From positions 2,968,501-3,032,500 of the forward strand of contig NZ_CP104883.1 in NCBI RefSeq assembly GCF_025449335.1: a stretch of DNA of 64,000 nucleotides, written 5' to 3'. Position numbers and translations under genes: made by a program. Below, piece by piece: positions 1 through 9,623 of the stretch. The notes below the pieces were generated by a model, which was not told the origin of the DNA, ran no database searches, and saw only the letters and a program-made list of their open reading frames with translations. The DNA is from Bartonella sp. HY328 (GTDB lineage: Bacteria; Pseudomonadota; Alphaproteobacteria; Rhizobiales; Rhizobiaceae). Within the stretch, counting starts at the first letter, position 1. Every line of letters starts with the position of its first letter.

Positions 1-1167
1 GAGGAATGTCACAGCTTCTGCACCATCAACAATACGGTGATCATAAGAAACAGCCAAATACATCATTGGACGAATAACCACTTGGCCATTAACCGCAATT
101 GGACGCTCTTTAATAGCATGCATACCAAGAATTGCTGATTGTGGTGCATTGATGATTGGCGTTGACATGAGTGAGCCGTAAATACCACCATTGGTGATGG
201 TAAATGTGCCACCGCGCATATCAGCAATACCTAGCTTGCTATCGCGTGCCAAACGGCCAAGACGACCAATTTCTTTTTCAATTTGTGCAATTGACATTTG
301 GTCGGCATCGCGTACCACAGGCACAACAAGACCCTTATCAGTACCTACTGCAATACCGACATGGGCATAGTTTTTGTAGATAATATCTGTGCCATCAATT
401 TCGGCATTGATTGCTGGAACTTCCTTAAGGGCGTGACAAACGGCCTTGGTGAAGAAGCCCATAAAGCCAAGCTTAACGCCATGTTTTTTCTCAAATACAT
501 CGCGGTAACGCTTACGCAATTCCATAACAGCGCTCATATCCACTTCGTTGAAAGTGGTAAGCATTGCCGCAGTATTTTGTACTTCCTTCAAACGCTTAGC
601 AATTGTTTGGCGCAATTTGGTCATGCGTACACGTTCTTCACGTGATTCATCATCTGGCGCAGATGCTGCGCGTGGTGCGGCAACAACTGGTGCACTAGCA
701 GCAGCGCTAGGCTTTGACAATGCATCTAGAACATCACCCTTAAGCACTTGACCGCGCTTGCCTGAACCATCAACTTGGCTTGCTGACAAGTTATTTTCAG
801 CCATAAGCTTAGCTGCCGATGGTGCGGGTGGAGTAGATGAAGAAGCTGGCGTAACTGTTGGAGCAGCTGGGGCGGCTGGTGCAGGAGCTGCAGCTTCAAC
901 CTTAGGAGCAGCAGGTGCGCTACCTTCTGCGCCTTCAATCAAAGTACCAAGCAAAGCACCAACTTCAACAGTGTCGCCTTCTTTTGCCAAAATATCACCA
1001 AGCTTGCCGCTTGCAGGAGCTGGTACGTCAACGGTTACCTTATCAGTTTCAAGCTCAACAAGTGGCTCATCAGCGCTAACTGATTCACCAGGTTGCTTAT
1101 ACCATTTGCCGATTGTTGCTTCGGTAACAGATTCACCCAATGTGGGAACACGAATTTCAGTTGCCAT
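1..1167 (-). CDS. sucB: Dihydrolipoyl succinyltransferase E2 of 2-oxoglutarate dehydrogenase (3' end cut by window)
   Basis: E2 core of the 2-oxoglutarate dehydrogenase complex; it transfers the succinyl group from the lipoyl arm to CoA. The 389 visible codons are open to base 1. An N-terminal lipoyl domain has ETDKV with the lipoyl-accepting Lys43, followed by an Ala/Pro-rich linker (about 75-105), a peripheral subunit-binding domain and the catalytic domain. The active-site motif DHRIVDG is read just before the window edge, so only the last 15-25 residues are missing. The ATG at 1167 is preceded by a TGGAA ribosome site and gives the family N-terminus MATEIRVP. It lies 73 bases downstream of sucA on the same strand, with a stem-loop between them. 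Confidence 0.95.
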   Translation of the reverse strand, partial: MATEIRVPTLGESVTEATIGKWYKQPGESVSADEPLVELETDKVTVDVPAPASGKLGDILAKEGDTVEVGALLGTLIEGAEGSAPAAPKVEAAAPAPAAPAAPTVTPASSSTPPAPSAAKLMAENNLSASQVDGSGKRGQVLKGDVLDALSKPSAAASAPVVAAPRAASAPDDESREERVRMTKLRQTIAKRLKEVQNTAAMLTTFNEVDMSAVMELRKRYRDVFEKKHGVKLGFMGFFTKAVCHALKEVPAINAEIDGTDIIYKNYAHVGIAVGTDKGLVVPVVRDADQMSIAQIEKEIGRLGRLARDSKLGIADMRGGTFTITNGGIYGSLMSTPIINAPQSAILGMHAIKERPIAVNGQVVIRPMMYLAVSYDHRIVDGAEAVTFL

Positions 1168-1197
1168 AATTACATTCCATTAGACTTAAGTTTCGGG

Positions 1198-1229
1198 AAG
1201 TCTATCTTGGCAAAAGCTAAGATAGACTT
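1198..1229 (-). repeat. Intercistronic inverted repeat between sucA and sucB
   Basis: Perfect 11-bp arms (aagtctatctt / aagatagactt) around a 10-base loop fill about half of the 73-base sucA-sucB gap. There is no T tract on either side, so it reads as an mRNA processing, stability or attenuation element and not a full terminator. Confidence 0.55.
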
Positions 1230-1240
1230 GAAATTAATAT

Positions 1241-4200
1241 TTAAACAAGCGCATCCTCAAGGAAGGCTGCAAGTTGTTCAAGGTGTTTCGACATTAAGCC
1301 CGTTGCTGGTGAAGCAGAGGCAGAACGGCCGGCATAACGAGCACGCGGATATTTTGCATCAATATGAGCAAGTACCCATTCAATATAAGGCTCAACAAAT
1401 GACCAAGCCCCCATATTTTTAGGTTCTTCTTGGCACCAAACAATCTCAGCGTTGCGGAAGCGTGATAAGACATTTACCAAGGCTTTTGCAGGGAACGGAT
1501 AGATCTGTTCGACGCGAAGCAAGTAAACATCGTTAAGGCCGCGCTTTTCGCGTTCTTCATAAAGGTCATAATAAACCTTACCTGAACAAATCACCACGCG
1601 GCGGATATTAGCATCCTTTTGCAATTCGATTGGTTGATCTTTCAAATATTGCGCATCATCAAGCAATAAGCGGTGGAAGCTAGTATCTGGACCAAGTTCG
1701 CTTAGGCTTGAAACAGCACGCTTATGGCGCAACAATGATTTAGGTGTCATAAGCACTAATGGCTTGCGGAAATCACGCTTCATTTGGCGGCGTAAAATGT
1801 GGAAGTAATTGGCAGGTGTTGTACAATTGGCAACCTGCATATTATCTTCAGCACAAAGTTGCAAATAACGCTCAAGACGGGCAGATGAATGCTCAGGGCC
1901 TTGGCCTTCATAGCCATGGGGGAGCAAGCAAACAAGACCAGACATTCTTAACCATTTACTCTCACCAGAAGAAATAAATTGGTCGAACACAACCTGCGCG
2001 CCATTAGCAAAATCGCCAAATTGACCTTCCCAAAGGGTTAAGCCACGTGGCTCAGCAAGCGAGTAGCCATATTCAAAGCCCAAAACTGCTTCTTCCGATA
2101 ACATGGAGTTAATCGGCTCATAAATAGCTTGGCCTCTTTGCAAATGATTAAGCGGGATGTAGCGATTTTCAGTATTTTGGTCATATAAAACCGAATGACG
2201 CTGGGAGAATGTGCCACGTTCAACATCTTCACCCGAAAGACGGATTGGATTACCTTCGGTTACCAAAGTACCAAATGCCAAAGCTTCAGCAGTTGCCCAA
2301 TCAATACCTTCGCCTGTTTCAATCATCTTAGTGCGATTATCAAGGAAGCGTTGAATGGTGCGGTGAACTTGAAAACCTTCTGGAATTTCAACAAGCTTGC
2401 TGCCGATTTCTTTCAAGGTTTTTACCGCAACGCCGGTTGCACCGCGACGCTGTTCATCAGCATTATCAGCAGCACGTAGTCCTGTCCAAGCACCATCAAG
2501 CCAATCGGCTTTATTAGGCTTATAGGTAGAACCTGCTTCAAATTCGATTTCAAGCTTATCACGCCATTTTTGACGTTGGGCTTCAAATTCTTCAGCTGTC
2601 AACAAACCTTCGCCGATTAGGCGGTCGGCATAAAGCTGAGTTGTGGTTTTATGGCCGCGAATTGCCTTATACATTAATGGCTGTGTGAATGATGGTTCAT
2701 CACCTTCATTATGGCCGTAACGGCGATAGCAGAACAAATCTAAGACGACAGGCTTATGGAAAATCTGTCTAAATTCAGTAACCACTTTAGCCGCAAAAAC
2801 CACAGCTTCTGGATCGTCACCATTAACGTGTAGAATTGGCGCCTCGATCATCTTTGCAACATCTGATGGATATGGCGAAGAACGTGAGTAACGAGGATTA
2901 GTGGTAAAGCCAATCTGGTTATTAATGATAACGTGGATTGAACCAGCAACACGATAACCTTTCAAACCTGAAAGGCCGAATGTTTCTTGGATAACACCTT
3001 GACCAGCAAAAGCTGCATCACCATGAATGAGAAGAGGCATAACTTTTGCTCTCTCACTCAATGGAATTAGATCGGTACGGGTTGGGCCTACTAATTGATC
3101 TTGCTTGGCGCGGGTTTTACCAATAACGACAGGATCAACAATTTCCAAATGAGATGGATTAGGCAAAAGTGACAAATGCACTTTATTGCCATCAAATTCG
3201 CGGTCTGATGAGGTACCAAGGTGATATTTCACATCGCCTGAGCCTGCAACATCATCTGGCTTATAAGAACCGCCCTTAAATTCGTGGAAAATAGCGCGAT
3301 GTGGCTTTGACAAGGTTTGGGTCAAAACATTCAAACGACCACGATGCGCCATACCAAAGGTGATTTCTTGAACGCCCATAGCGCCGCCGCGCTTGATGAT
3401 TTGTTCAAGAGCTGGGATAAGAGCTTCACCGCCATCAAGGCCGAAGCGCTTAGTCCCTTTATATTTCACATCAAGGAATTGCTCAAAGCCTTCAGCTTCG
3501 ATGAGCTTGTTTAAGATTGCCTTTTTACCTTCAGGCGTAAAGGCGATTTCCTTGTGAGGGCCTTCAAGGCGTTCTTGAATCCATGCTTTTTGAGCAGGAT
3601 CAGAAATATGCATGAACTCTACACCAATGGTCGAGCAATAGGTGCGATTCAAAATTTCCAACATTTGTGGAATGGTTGCATATTCAAGACCTAAAACATT
3701 ATCGATAAAAATCTTGCGATTAAAATCGTCTTTGGTGAAACCATAAGTTTCAGGTGCAAGTTCATTATAATCTTCAACCGGCTCGGCAAGTTGCAATGGA
3801 TCAAGCTTGGCATGGAGATGGCCACGCATGCGATAAGCACGGATCATCATGATAGCACGCACGCTGTCACGCGCGGCATTGACTAATTGTTCTTGCGTTA
3901 AAGCTGCAACGGCTTCGCCTTTTTCATTTTTGGCGCTACCTGCGGCAGATTTACTCTTGAGCTTATCGCTCATATGTTGCTCAACACTGGCCCAATTACC
4001 GTCAAGTGCTGAAACAAGCTCGCCTGTCGCTTTAAGCGGCCAGTTCGTCCGCTGCCATGAAGCGCCTGCTGCATTTTTCTCGACATCATTTTTATCATCA
4101 TGAAGAGTGCTAAAAAATTCTTGCCATTGAGGATCAACTGAACCCGGGTCTTTTTCATATTGTGCATAAAGCTGATCAATGTAATCAGCATTACCACCAT

Positions 4201-4252
4201 CTAGAAAAGAGGTAAGGGCCAAAAGATCATTTGCCTGTTCTTGCCTTGCCAT
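1241..4252 (-). CDS. sucA: 2-oxoglutarate dehydrogenase E1 component
   Basis: Thiamine-diphosphate-dependent E1 that decarboxylates 2-oxoglutarate and succinylates the E2 lipoyl group. At 1003 residues it has the usual rhizobial length. The N-terminus carries the short E2/E3-interaction segment (LDGGNADYIDQLYAQYEKDP), then FGMAHRGRLNVL in the TPP-binding fold, HGDAAFAGQGV near residue 410 and HVIINNQIGFTTNP just after it. The C-terminal transketolase-like half has EGQGPEHSSARLERYLQL and the WCQEEPKNMGAW signature. It follows sucD after an unusually long 590-base gap, so it may have its own promoter; sucB follows. Confidence 0.97.
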   Translation of the reverse strand: MARQEQANDLLALTSFLDGGNADYIDQLYAQYEKDPGSVDPQWQEFFSTLHDDKNDVEKNAAGASWQRTNWPLKATGELVSALDGNWASVEQHMSDKLKSKSAAGSAKNEKGEAVAALTQEQLVNAARDSVRAIMMIRAYRMRGHLHAKLDPLQLAEPVEDYNELAPETYGFTKDDFNRKIFIDNVLGLEYATIPQMLEILNRTYCSTIGVEFMHISDPAQKAWIQERLEGPHKEIAFTPEGKKAILNKLIEAEGFEQFLDVKYKGTKRFGLDGGEALIPALEQIIKRGGAMGVQEITFGMAHRGRLNVLTQTLSKPHRAIFHEFKGGSYKPDDVAGSGDVKYHLGTSSDREFDGNKVHLSLLPNPSHLEIVDPVVIGKTRAKQDQLVGPTRTDLIPLSERAKVMPLLIHGDAAFAGQGVIQETFGLSGLKGYRVAGSIHVIINNQIGFTTNPRYSRSSPYPSDVAKMIEAPILHVNGDDPEAVVFAAKVVTEFRQIFHKPVVLDLFCYRRYGHNEGDEPSFTQPLMYKAIRGHKTTTQLYADRLIGEGLLTAEEFEAQRQKWRDKLEIEFEAGSTYKPNKADWLDGAWTGLRAADNADEQRRGATGVAVKTLKEIGSKLVEIPEGFQVHRTIQRFLDNRTKMIETGEGIDWATAEALAFGTLVTEGNPIRLSGEDVERGTFSQRHSVLYDQNTENRYIPLNHLQRGQAIYEPINSMLSEEAVLGFEYGYSLAEPRGLTLWEGQFGDFANGAQVVFDQFISSGESKWLRMSGLVCLLPHGYEGQGPEHSSARLERYLQLCAEDNMQVANCTTPANYFHILRRQMKRDFRKPLVLMTPKSLLRHKRAVSSLSELGPDTSFHRLLLDDAQYLKDQPIELQKDANIRRVVICSGKVYYDLYEEREKRGLNDVYLLRVEQIYPFPAKALVNVLSRFRNAEIVWCQEEPKNMGAWSFVEPYIEWVLAHIDAKYPRARYAGRSASASPATGLMSKHLEQLAAFLEDALV

Positions 4253-4843
4253 TTATTTTACGGAAAAAAATTCCGTCTCCTTGAAAGGGCTGGCTATAAT
4301 TGTCATTATAGACCAGAGCTTATAAAACTTAATCAGTTCAATACTATTTTTTGTAAATTTGCCTTGACTTCTTATATAGGCTCTAAAAAAACAAAAAATA
4401 GCCGTTAAACTCGTTTTCTCTTTATTATATTTTGGGTAGCATGATACGGCTTTTATAAGTATTGGCTTTTACCATCATACAAATTCAACCTGTATTTCGC
4501 CGCCCAATCCATCGCCTATTATGCCCACCTTCTCCAAATAATTTTTCATTTCATTAGGAAATAAAATCGTTAGGAAATCTCCCGAACATAAAATGCGAAA
4601 TGTGTTTTAGCACATTTAAAATTAGTGAGGCTAAGTTCATTATTTTATGCAGTTATACTGCCAAGCCAAGCTCCAAACCTTGACCATGTCATTTGCATTT
4701 ATGTTTATATAAATGCTATTTTACATAAAGCTCGGTTTTATGGTGCATTGACAATAATAATTTAGCTTTTATGGAGTGGCGAAACGCCACCCCAAATCGT
4801 AAAGTTAAAATGCCCAGAAAAATATCTAGACACTTTAGAAAGT
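4253..4843. other. Long A+T-rich gap between sucD and sucA
   Basis: No coding frame of convincing length or ribosome site is seen. A weak inverted repeat (aaatgtg / cacattt, 4598-4617) and the hairpin near sucD (4773-4793) are the only structures noticed. The sucA promoter probably lies here, but I could not pick a defensible -35/-10 pair. Confidence 0.5.
4773..4793 (-). terminator. Hairpin downstream of sucD
   Basis: GTGGCG-AAA-CGCCAC stem (4776-4790) with flanking G/C pairs, about 50 bases past the sucD stop. The strand read after sucD continues with ATAAAAG, not a T run, so termination would be partial. Confidence 0.45.
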
Positions 4844-5746
4844 TTAGCCCTTAAGCAAATCTGCCAAGGTTTTACCAATGCGTGCTGGTGAATCTGTAAT
4901 TTTAATACCTGCAGATTCCATTGCAGCAATCTTGTCTTCAGCGCCGCCTTTACCGCCAGAAATAACCGCACCGGCATGACCCATGGTGCGTCCTGGAGGT
5001 GCTGTGCGTCCTGCAATAAAGCCGACCATAGGCTTTTTACGGCCTTTTTTAGCTTCATCCTTAAGGAATTGTGCGGCATCTTCTTCAGCGCTACCACCAA
5101 TTTCACCAATCATCACGATTGACTTGGTTTCATCATCAGCTAGGAACATTTCAAGCATATCGATGAATTCGGTGCCCTTAACTGGATCACCACCAATACC
5201 AACAGCAGTTGTTTGGCCAAGGCCTTCTTGCGAAGTTTGGAAAACAGCTTCATAGGTAAGGGTACCTGAGCGCGAAACAACGCCAACGGAACCTTTTTGG
5301 AAGATTGAACCAGGCATAATGCCGATCTTGCACTGATCAGGAGTTAAAACGCCTGGGCAGTTAGGTCCAAGAAGGCGTGATTTTGACTTATCAAGACGGG
5401 CTTTAACCCGTACCATGTCAAGAACAGGAATGCCTTCAGTAATACAGACGATCAAGCCAATTTCAGCTTCAATCGCTTCGATAATTGCATCAGCAGCACC
5501 TGCTGGTGGCACATAGATTACTGATGCATCAGCACCAGTTTTTTCTTTACCTTCAGCAACACTGGTGAAGATTGGCAATTCTTGACCGCTCGTTGCAGTC
5601 CAAACTTCACCACCCTTTTTAGGGTGAATACCGCCAACCATCTGGGTGCCATGATAAGCAAGGGCTTGTTCGGTGTGGAATGTACCAGTTTTACCGGTGA
5701 GACCTTGAACGAGAACTTTGGTGTCTCTTGTAACAAGAATGGACAT
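4844..5746 (-). CDS. sucD: Succinyl-CoA ligase alpha subunit
   Basis: Alpha subunit of ADP/GDP-forming succinyl-CoA synthetase: it binds CoA and carries the phospho-histidine intermediate. The 300-residue protein has the CoA-binding Rossmann start (VLVQGLTGKTGTFHTEQ), the GPNCPG motif in the middle and the active-site segment GHAGAVISGGKG with His257 as the phosphorylated residue. Three bases separate it from the sucC stop, so the two subunits are translated from one message. N-terminus MSILVTRDTKVLVQG matches the family. Confidence 0.97.
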   Translation of the reverse strand: MSILVTRDTKVLVQGLTGKTGTFHTEQALAYHGTQMVGGIHPKKGGEVWTATSGQELPIFTSVAEGKEKTGADASVIYVPPAGAADAIIEAIEAEIGLIVCITEGIPVLDMVRVKARLDKSKSRLLGPNCPGVLTPDQCKIGIMPGSIFQKGSVGVVSRSGTLTYEAVFQTSQEGLGQTTAVGIGGDPVKGTEFIDMLEMFLADDETKSIVMIGEIGGSAEEDAAQFLKDEAKKGRKKPMVGFIAGRTAPPGRTMGHAGAVISGGKGGAEDKIAAMESAGIKITDSPARIGKTLADLLKG

Positions 5747-5749
5747 AGC

Positions 5750-6946
5750 TTAGGCTCCCTTCACCGCAGCAACAATTTTTTGAGCTGCGTCATCAAGATC
5801 ATCGGCAGAAATAACGTTCAAGCCACTTTCATTGATAATTTTCTTGCCGGCTTCAACATTGGTACCTTCAAGGCGCACAACGAGTGGCACTTGCAAACCA
5901 ACTTCTTTCACTGCAGCGCAAACGCCTTCTGCAATAATATCACAGCGCATAATCCCGCCGAAAATATTAACCAAAATACCTTTTACATTTGGATCAGTTG
6001 TAATGATCTTAAAGGCTGCTGTTACTTTTTCTTTTGAAGCGCCGCCGCCAACATCTAAGAAGTTTGCAGGTTCTGCACCATAAAGCTTGATAATATCCAT
6101 GGTTGCCATAGCAAGGCCGGCACCATTGACCATGCAGCCAATATTGCCATCAAGAGCAACATAAGCAAGGTCATATTTCGATGCTTCAATTTCCTTTGGA
6201 TCTTCTTCAGTTGTATCACGCAAGGCTAGAATATCAGCATGACGGAACAAAGCATTATTATCAAAGGAAACCTTGGCATCAAGCACACGTACATGACCAT
6301 CGGTCATAACGATAAGTGGATTGATTTCCAAAAGACTCATGTCTTTTTCAGTGAAGGCTTTATAAAGAATTGGGAAAAGTTTAATCCCATCTTCACGTGC
6401 ATCACCTTCAAGCTTCAACGCATCAGCAAGCTTGTTAGCATCATCTGCTGTTACGCCTGTATCTGGATTAATCGCAACAGTGACAATCTTTTCAGGTGTT
6501 TCTTCAGCAACGGCTTCAATATCCATGCCACCTTCAGTTGAAACAACAAAGGCCACTTGGCCAACGGTACGATCAACCAAAATAGACAAATAAAGTTCGC
6601 GTGAAATGTCAGCGCCGTCTTCGATGTAAAGGCGGTTTACCTGCTTACCAGCAGGACCTGTCTGCTTGGTAACAAGCGTATTGCCAAGCATTTCCTTGAC
6701 ATTGCTAACCACTTCTTCAATGGAATGGGCAAGGCGTACGCCACCCTTGGCATCAGGCCCTAATTCCTTGAATTTACCTTTACCGCGGCCACCAGCATGG
6801 ATCTGGCTTTTTACAACGTAAAGCGGCCCAGGCAATTTCTTTGCCCATTCTTCAGCCTGCTCAGCAGAATAAACAGCAACACCATTGGCAATAGGCGCAC
6901 CATATTCATGAAGAAGCCGTTTGGCCTGATATTCATGGATATCCAT
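5750..6946 (-). CDS. sucC: Succinyl-CoA ligase beta subunit
   Basis: ADP-forming beta subunit: an ATP-grasp domain followed by a CoA-ligase domain. The 398 residues start MDIHEYQAKRLL, which is diagnostic, and contain KSQIHAGGRGKGK (nucleotide loop), LEINPLI (metal site) and NIFGGIMRCD (phosphate loop). The ATG at 6946 has an AAGGA ribosome site six bases upstream. It sits between mdh and sucD on one strand, as in other rhizobia. Confidence 0.97.
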   Translation of the reverse strand: MDIHEYQAKRLLHEYGAPIANGVAVYSAEQAEEWAKKLPGPLYVVKSQIHAGGRGKGKFKELGPDAKGGVRLAHSIEEVVSNVKEMLGNTLVTKQTGPAGKQVNRLYIEDGADISRELYLSILVDRTVGQVAFVVSTEGGMDIEAVAEETPEKIVTVAINPDTGVTADDANKLADALKLEGDAREDGIKLFPILYKAFTEKDMSLLEINPLIVMTDGHVRVLDAKVSFDNNALFRHADILALRDTTEEDPKEIEASKYDLAYVALDGNIGCMVNGAGLAMATMDIIKLYGAEPANFLDVGGGASKEKVTAAFKIITTDPNVKGILVNIFGGIMRCDIIAEGVCAAVKEVGLQVPLVVRLEGTNVEAGKKIINESGLNVISADDLDDAAQKIVAAVKGA

Positions 6947-6976
6947 ATCTAATCCTTCTTTGGTTGAAAGCGTGTA

Positions 6977-7002
6977 GATCCGAGCTAATAAAAGCCCGGA
7001 TC
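6977..7002 (-). repeat. Stem-loop between mdh and sucC
   Basis: Arms gatccgagct / agcccggatc pair over ten bases with one mismatch in the 62-base mdh-sucC gap. No T run follows, so it is better read as an intercistronic processing or attenuation hairpin. Confidence 0.45.
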
Positions 7003-7008
7003 AATTTC

Positions 7009-7971
7009 TTATTTTAAGCTAGGTGCAATGGTTGCACAGGCTTCACAAAGCCCCTTAACCGCGTTAACAGACTTGTCAAATGCTTGCTTGTCTTCGCTGT
7101 TAAGCTCAATTTCAATGACGCGTTCAACGCCGCCAGCACCTAGAACTACTGGTACGCCAACATAAACATCATCAAGCCCATATTGGCCAGAAAGATGTGC
7201 AGCAACTGGAAGAACGCGTTTTTTGTCTTTAAGATATGATTCAGCCATAGCAATTGCTGATGCAGCTGGAGCATAAAAGGCTGAGCCAGTCTTTAAAAGC
7301 GCAACGATTTCGGCGCCACCATCACGGGTGCGCTGAATGATCTGATCAAGTTTTTCTTGAGTTGTCCAACCCATTTTAACAAGATCAGGCAAAGGAATAC
7401 CGGCAACGGTTGAATAGCGCGCAAGCGGCACCATAGAATCACCATGACCGCCAAGAACGAATGCAGTTACATCTTCGACCGACACGTTAAATTCTTCTGC
7501 CAAGAAATAACGGAAGCGCGAAGAATCAAGAACACCCGCCATACCAACAACCTTATTAGCTGGAAGGCCAGAGAATTTTTGCAATGCCCAAACCATCGCA
7601 TCTAGCGGATTTGTAATACAAATAACAAATGCATTTGGTGCATATTGCTTAATGCCGGCACCGACTTGTTCCATAACTTTAAGATTGATACCAAGAAGGT
7701 CATCGCGGCTCATACCAGGCTTACGAGGAACGCCAGCGGTTACGATAACAACATCGGCACCCTCAATAGCAGCATAATCATTTGCGCCCTTGAAATGTGC
7801 GTCAAAACCATCAACCGGTGAGGATTCTGCGATATCAAGTCCTTTTCCCTGCGGAACACCTTCTGCAATATCAAAAAGAACAACGTCACCAAGTTCCTTT
7901 AGGCCGATCATATGGGCAAGTGTGCCACCAATCATACCTGATCCGATTAATGCGATTTTATTGCGTGCCAT
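7009..7971 (-). CDS. mdh: Malate dehydrogenase (LDH-like type)
   Basis: NAD-dependent interconversion of malate and oxaloacetate in the TCA cycle. The 320-residue protein belongs to the lactate-dehydrogenase-like class: GSGMIGGTLAH (residues 10-20) binds NAD, VPRKPGMSR supplies substrate-binding arginines 83 and 89, and GGHGDSMVPL carries the catalytic His176. The start is set at 7971 because GAGGAAG lies eight bases upstream and the family begins MARNKIALIG; the frame stays open 22 codons further up but that extension is not family-like. First gene of the mdh-sucCD(AB) cluster. Confidence 0.97.
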   Translation of the reverse strand: MARNKIALIGSGMIGGTLAHMIGLKELGDVVLFDIAEGVPQGKGLDIAESSPVDGFDAHFKGANDYAAIEGADVVIVTAGVPRKPGMSRDDLLGINLKVMEQVGAGIKQYAPNAFVICITNPLDAMVWALQKFSGLPANKVVGMAGVLDSSRFRYFLAEEFNVSVEDVTAFVLGGHGDSMVPLARYSTVAGIPLPDLVKMGWTTQEKLDQIIQRTRDGGAEIVALLKTGSAFYAPAASAIAMAESYLKDKKRVLPVAAHLSGQYGLDDVYVGVPVVLGAGGVERVIEIELNSEDKQAFDKSVNAVKGLCEACATIAPSLK

Positions 7972-8769
7972 TTTGGTTTCTTCCTCAAACTTTGTATGAG
8001 CTAAATGCTCAATGCTATTAACCAAAGGTTTCCTCAAATCCCGAATACTGTCAAATTGCTAAACTAAAAAGCCTATAGACTCGACGTTTATTCACCTGTC
8101 AGCTTCTCACGAATGATGAACCCAGAATTATGGTATCATCATGAAGTTTTCATGATATATCCAAATTCATCTTTAATGCTTAATATGACCAGGGCATAAT
8201 CGCACCTATTATTTTTAAAAAGTCATAATAAAAGCATCATAATAATCGTGAAAAAGACCGACATAAAATTCTATAGGTTATATTTGGATAAAACACAACT
8301 ATTTATTAGGATTACAATAAAAACAATATGTTACATGCTTTGCAGTTTACGTAAACGTAATATTTTTACCTTATTTGGAACCATATATTTTTTTTATTGA
8401 TTCAGGTATTTTTGGTTTATAATCACTTTTAAGTGTTTATTATTTTAAGAGCCAATTATTTTGTCGCAATGAATATTGTTTTTTAATTTTTGCAGCCTTA
8501 CCATCAAAAACAATTTTACAAAAAGAATAAATTTTGAAAATTGCATAACATAAGTTGCTAAATTTAATTCAATTTCTATATATTTAATTTAAAAATGTTA
8601 TATCTATATCCGGTCTTTTTAACCATTGGGGCACATCTTACAAGGCTGACTAGTAAAGATAGCTCGGTTGTGATAAAAATGGCTCAAGCACTTGTCCGCA
8701 AATTGGGATAATATATCACATTTATTTATGATATGAATTGATAATACTGAAAATACTTAGGAGACTATC
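7972..8769. other. Long A+T-rich intergenic region between mdh and ubiG
   Basis: About 800 bases between divergent genes. I see no frame with a credible start and length, no strong hairpin and no tRNA. It must hold the promoters of the mdh cluster (minus) and of ubiG (plus), but no clear promoter pair could be assigned. Confidence 0.5.
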
Positions 8770-9516
8770 ATGGCAGAGGCTGCCCGTACAACTATTGACG
8801 AAACGGAAGTTGAGCGTTTTTCGCGTATTGCGGCCGAGTGGTGGAACCCTGAAGGCAAGTTTCGCCCTTTACATAAATTCAACCCGACACGTCTTGCCTA
8901 TATAAAGGAAAAGCTTTGCTTAGCATTTGATCGTGATCCTTTGGCGGCCCTACCATTAGAGGGGTTGCGCATTTTAGATATTGGTTGCGGTGGAGGACTG
9001 TTATGCGAGCCTTTAGCACGTCTTGGTGCTTATGTTGTCGGGGCGGATGCTTCTGCAACAAATATTGAGGTCGCTAAAATTCATGCCGAGCAAAGTGGTG
9101 TCAAGGTTGATTATAGAGCGACAACAGCAGAGGATTTAGCCGCAGCCGGTGAAAAATTTGACTGTGTTTTGAATATGGAAGTAGTCGAACATGTAGCCGA
9201 TGTAACTTTGTTCATGGAAGCCTGCTCTACCATGGTAAAGCCGCAGGGGCTGATGTTTGTTGCAACGATAAATCGCACCCTAAAAGCTTGGGCTCTGGTT
9301 ATTATTGGTGCAGAATATGTATTACGCTGGCTACCAAAAGGCACGCATAGCTATGATAAGTTTTTGCGCCCCGAAGAGCTTAAAAAGCATCTTGGCTGCA
9401 ACGGACTATCGGTTATTGACGAGCTAGGAATTTCTTATAATCCAATAAAAGATAGCTGGAATCGTTCACGAGATATGGACGCCAATTATATGCTTTTAGC
9501 GCGGCGTTTAAAGTAG
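8770..9516 (+). CDS. ubiG: Ubiquinone biosynthesis O-methyltransferase
   Basis: SAM-dependent methyltransferase for both O-methylations of ubiquinone synthesis. Of 248 residues, LRILDIGCGGGLLCEPLARLGA (Gly-rich SAM loop at 70-76) is motif I, and FDCVLNMEVVEHV is the family's post-motif segment. The N-terminus has ETEVERFSRIAAEWWNPEGKFRPLH, which is diagnostic for UbiG, as is ATINRTLKAWAL. The ATG at 8770 has TTAGGAGAC upstream. It stands alone; ubiA, for the prenyl-transfer step of the same pathway, is at 27492. Confidence 0.97.
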   Translation: MAEAARTTIDETEVERFSRIAAEWWNPEGKFRPLHKFNPTRLAYIKEKLCLAFDRDPLAALPLEGLRILDIGCGGGLLCEPLARLGAYVVGADASATNIEVAKIHAEQSGVKVDYRATTAEDLAAAGEKFDCVLNMEVVEHVADVTLFMEACSTMVKPQGLMFVATINRTLKAWALVIIGAEYVLRWLPKGTHSYDKFLRPEELKKHLGCNGLSVIDELGISYNPIKDSWNRSRDMDANYMLLARRLK

Positions 9517-9623
9517 TAACTTATTCAGGATTTGGCGTTTAAGCCGCAATATGTGTTGTATTTTAGCTATGGCGTTAGATATATAATTAAAATTAAATAG
9601 CTTGAGCATATTGGCTAAAGCCT

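Noticed and set aside
4330..4400. Plus-strand TTGACT with TATATA as a promoter near sucA
   Set aside because: It points toward no gene on the plus strand, and spacing is poor.
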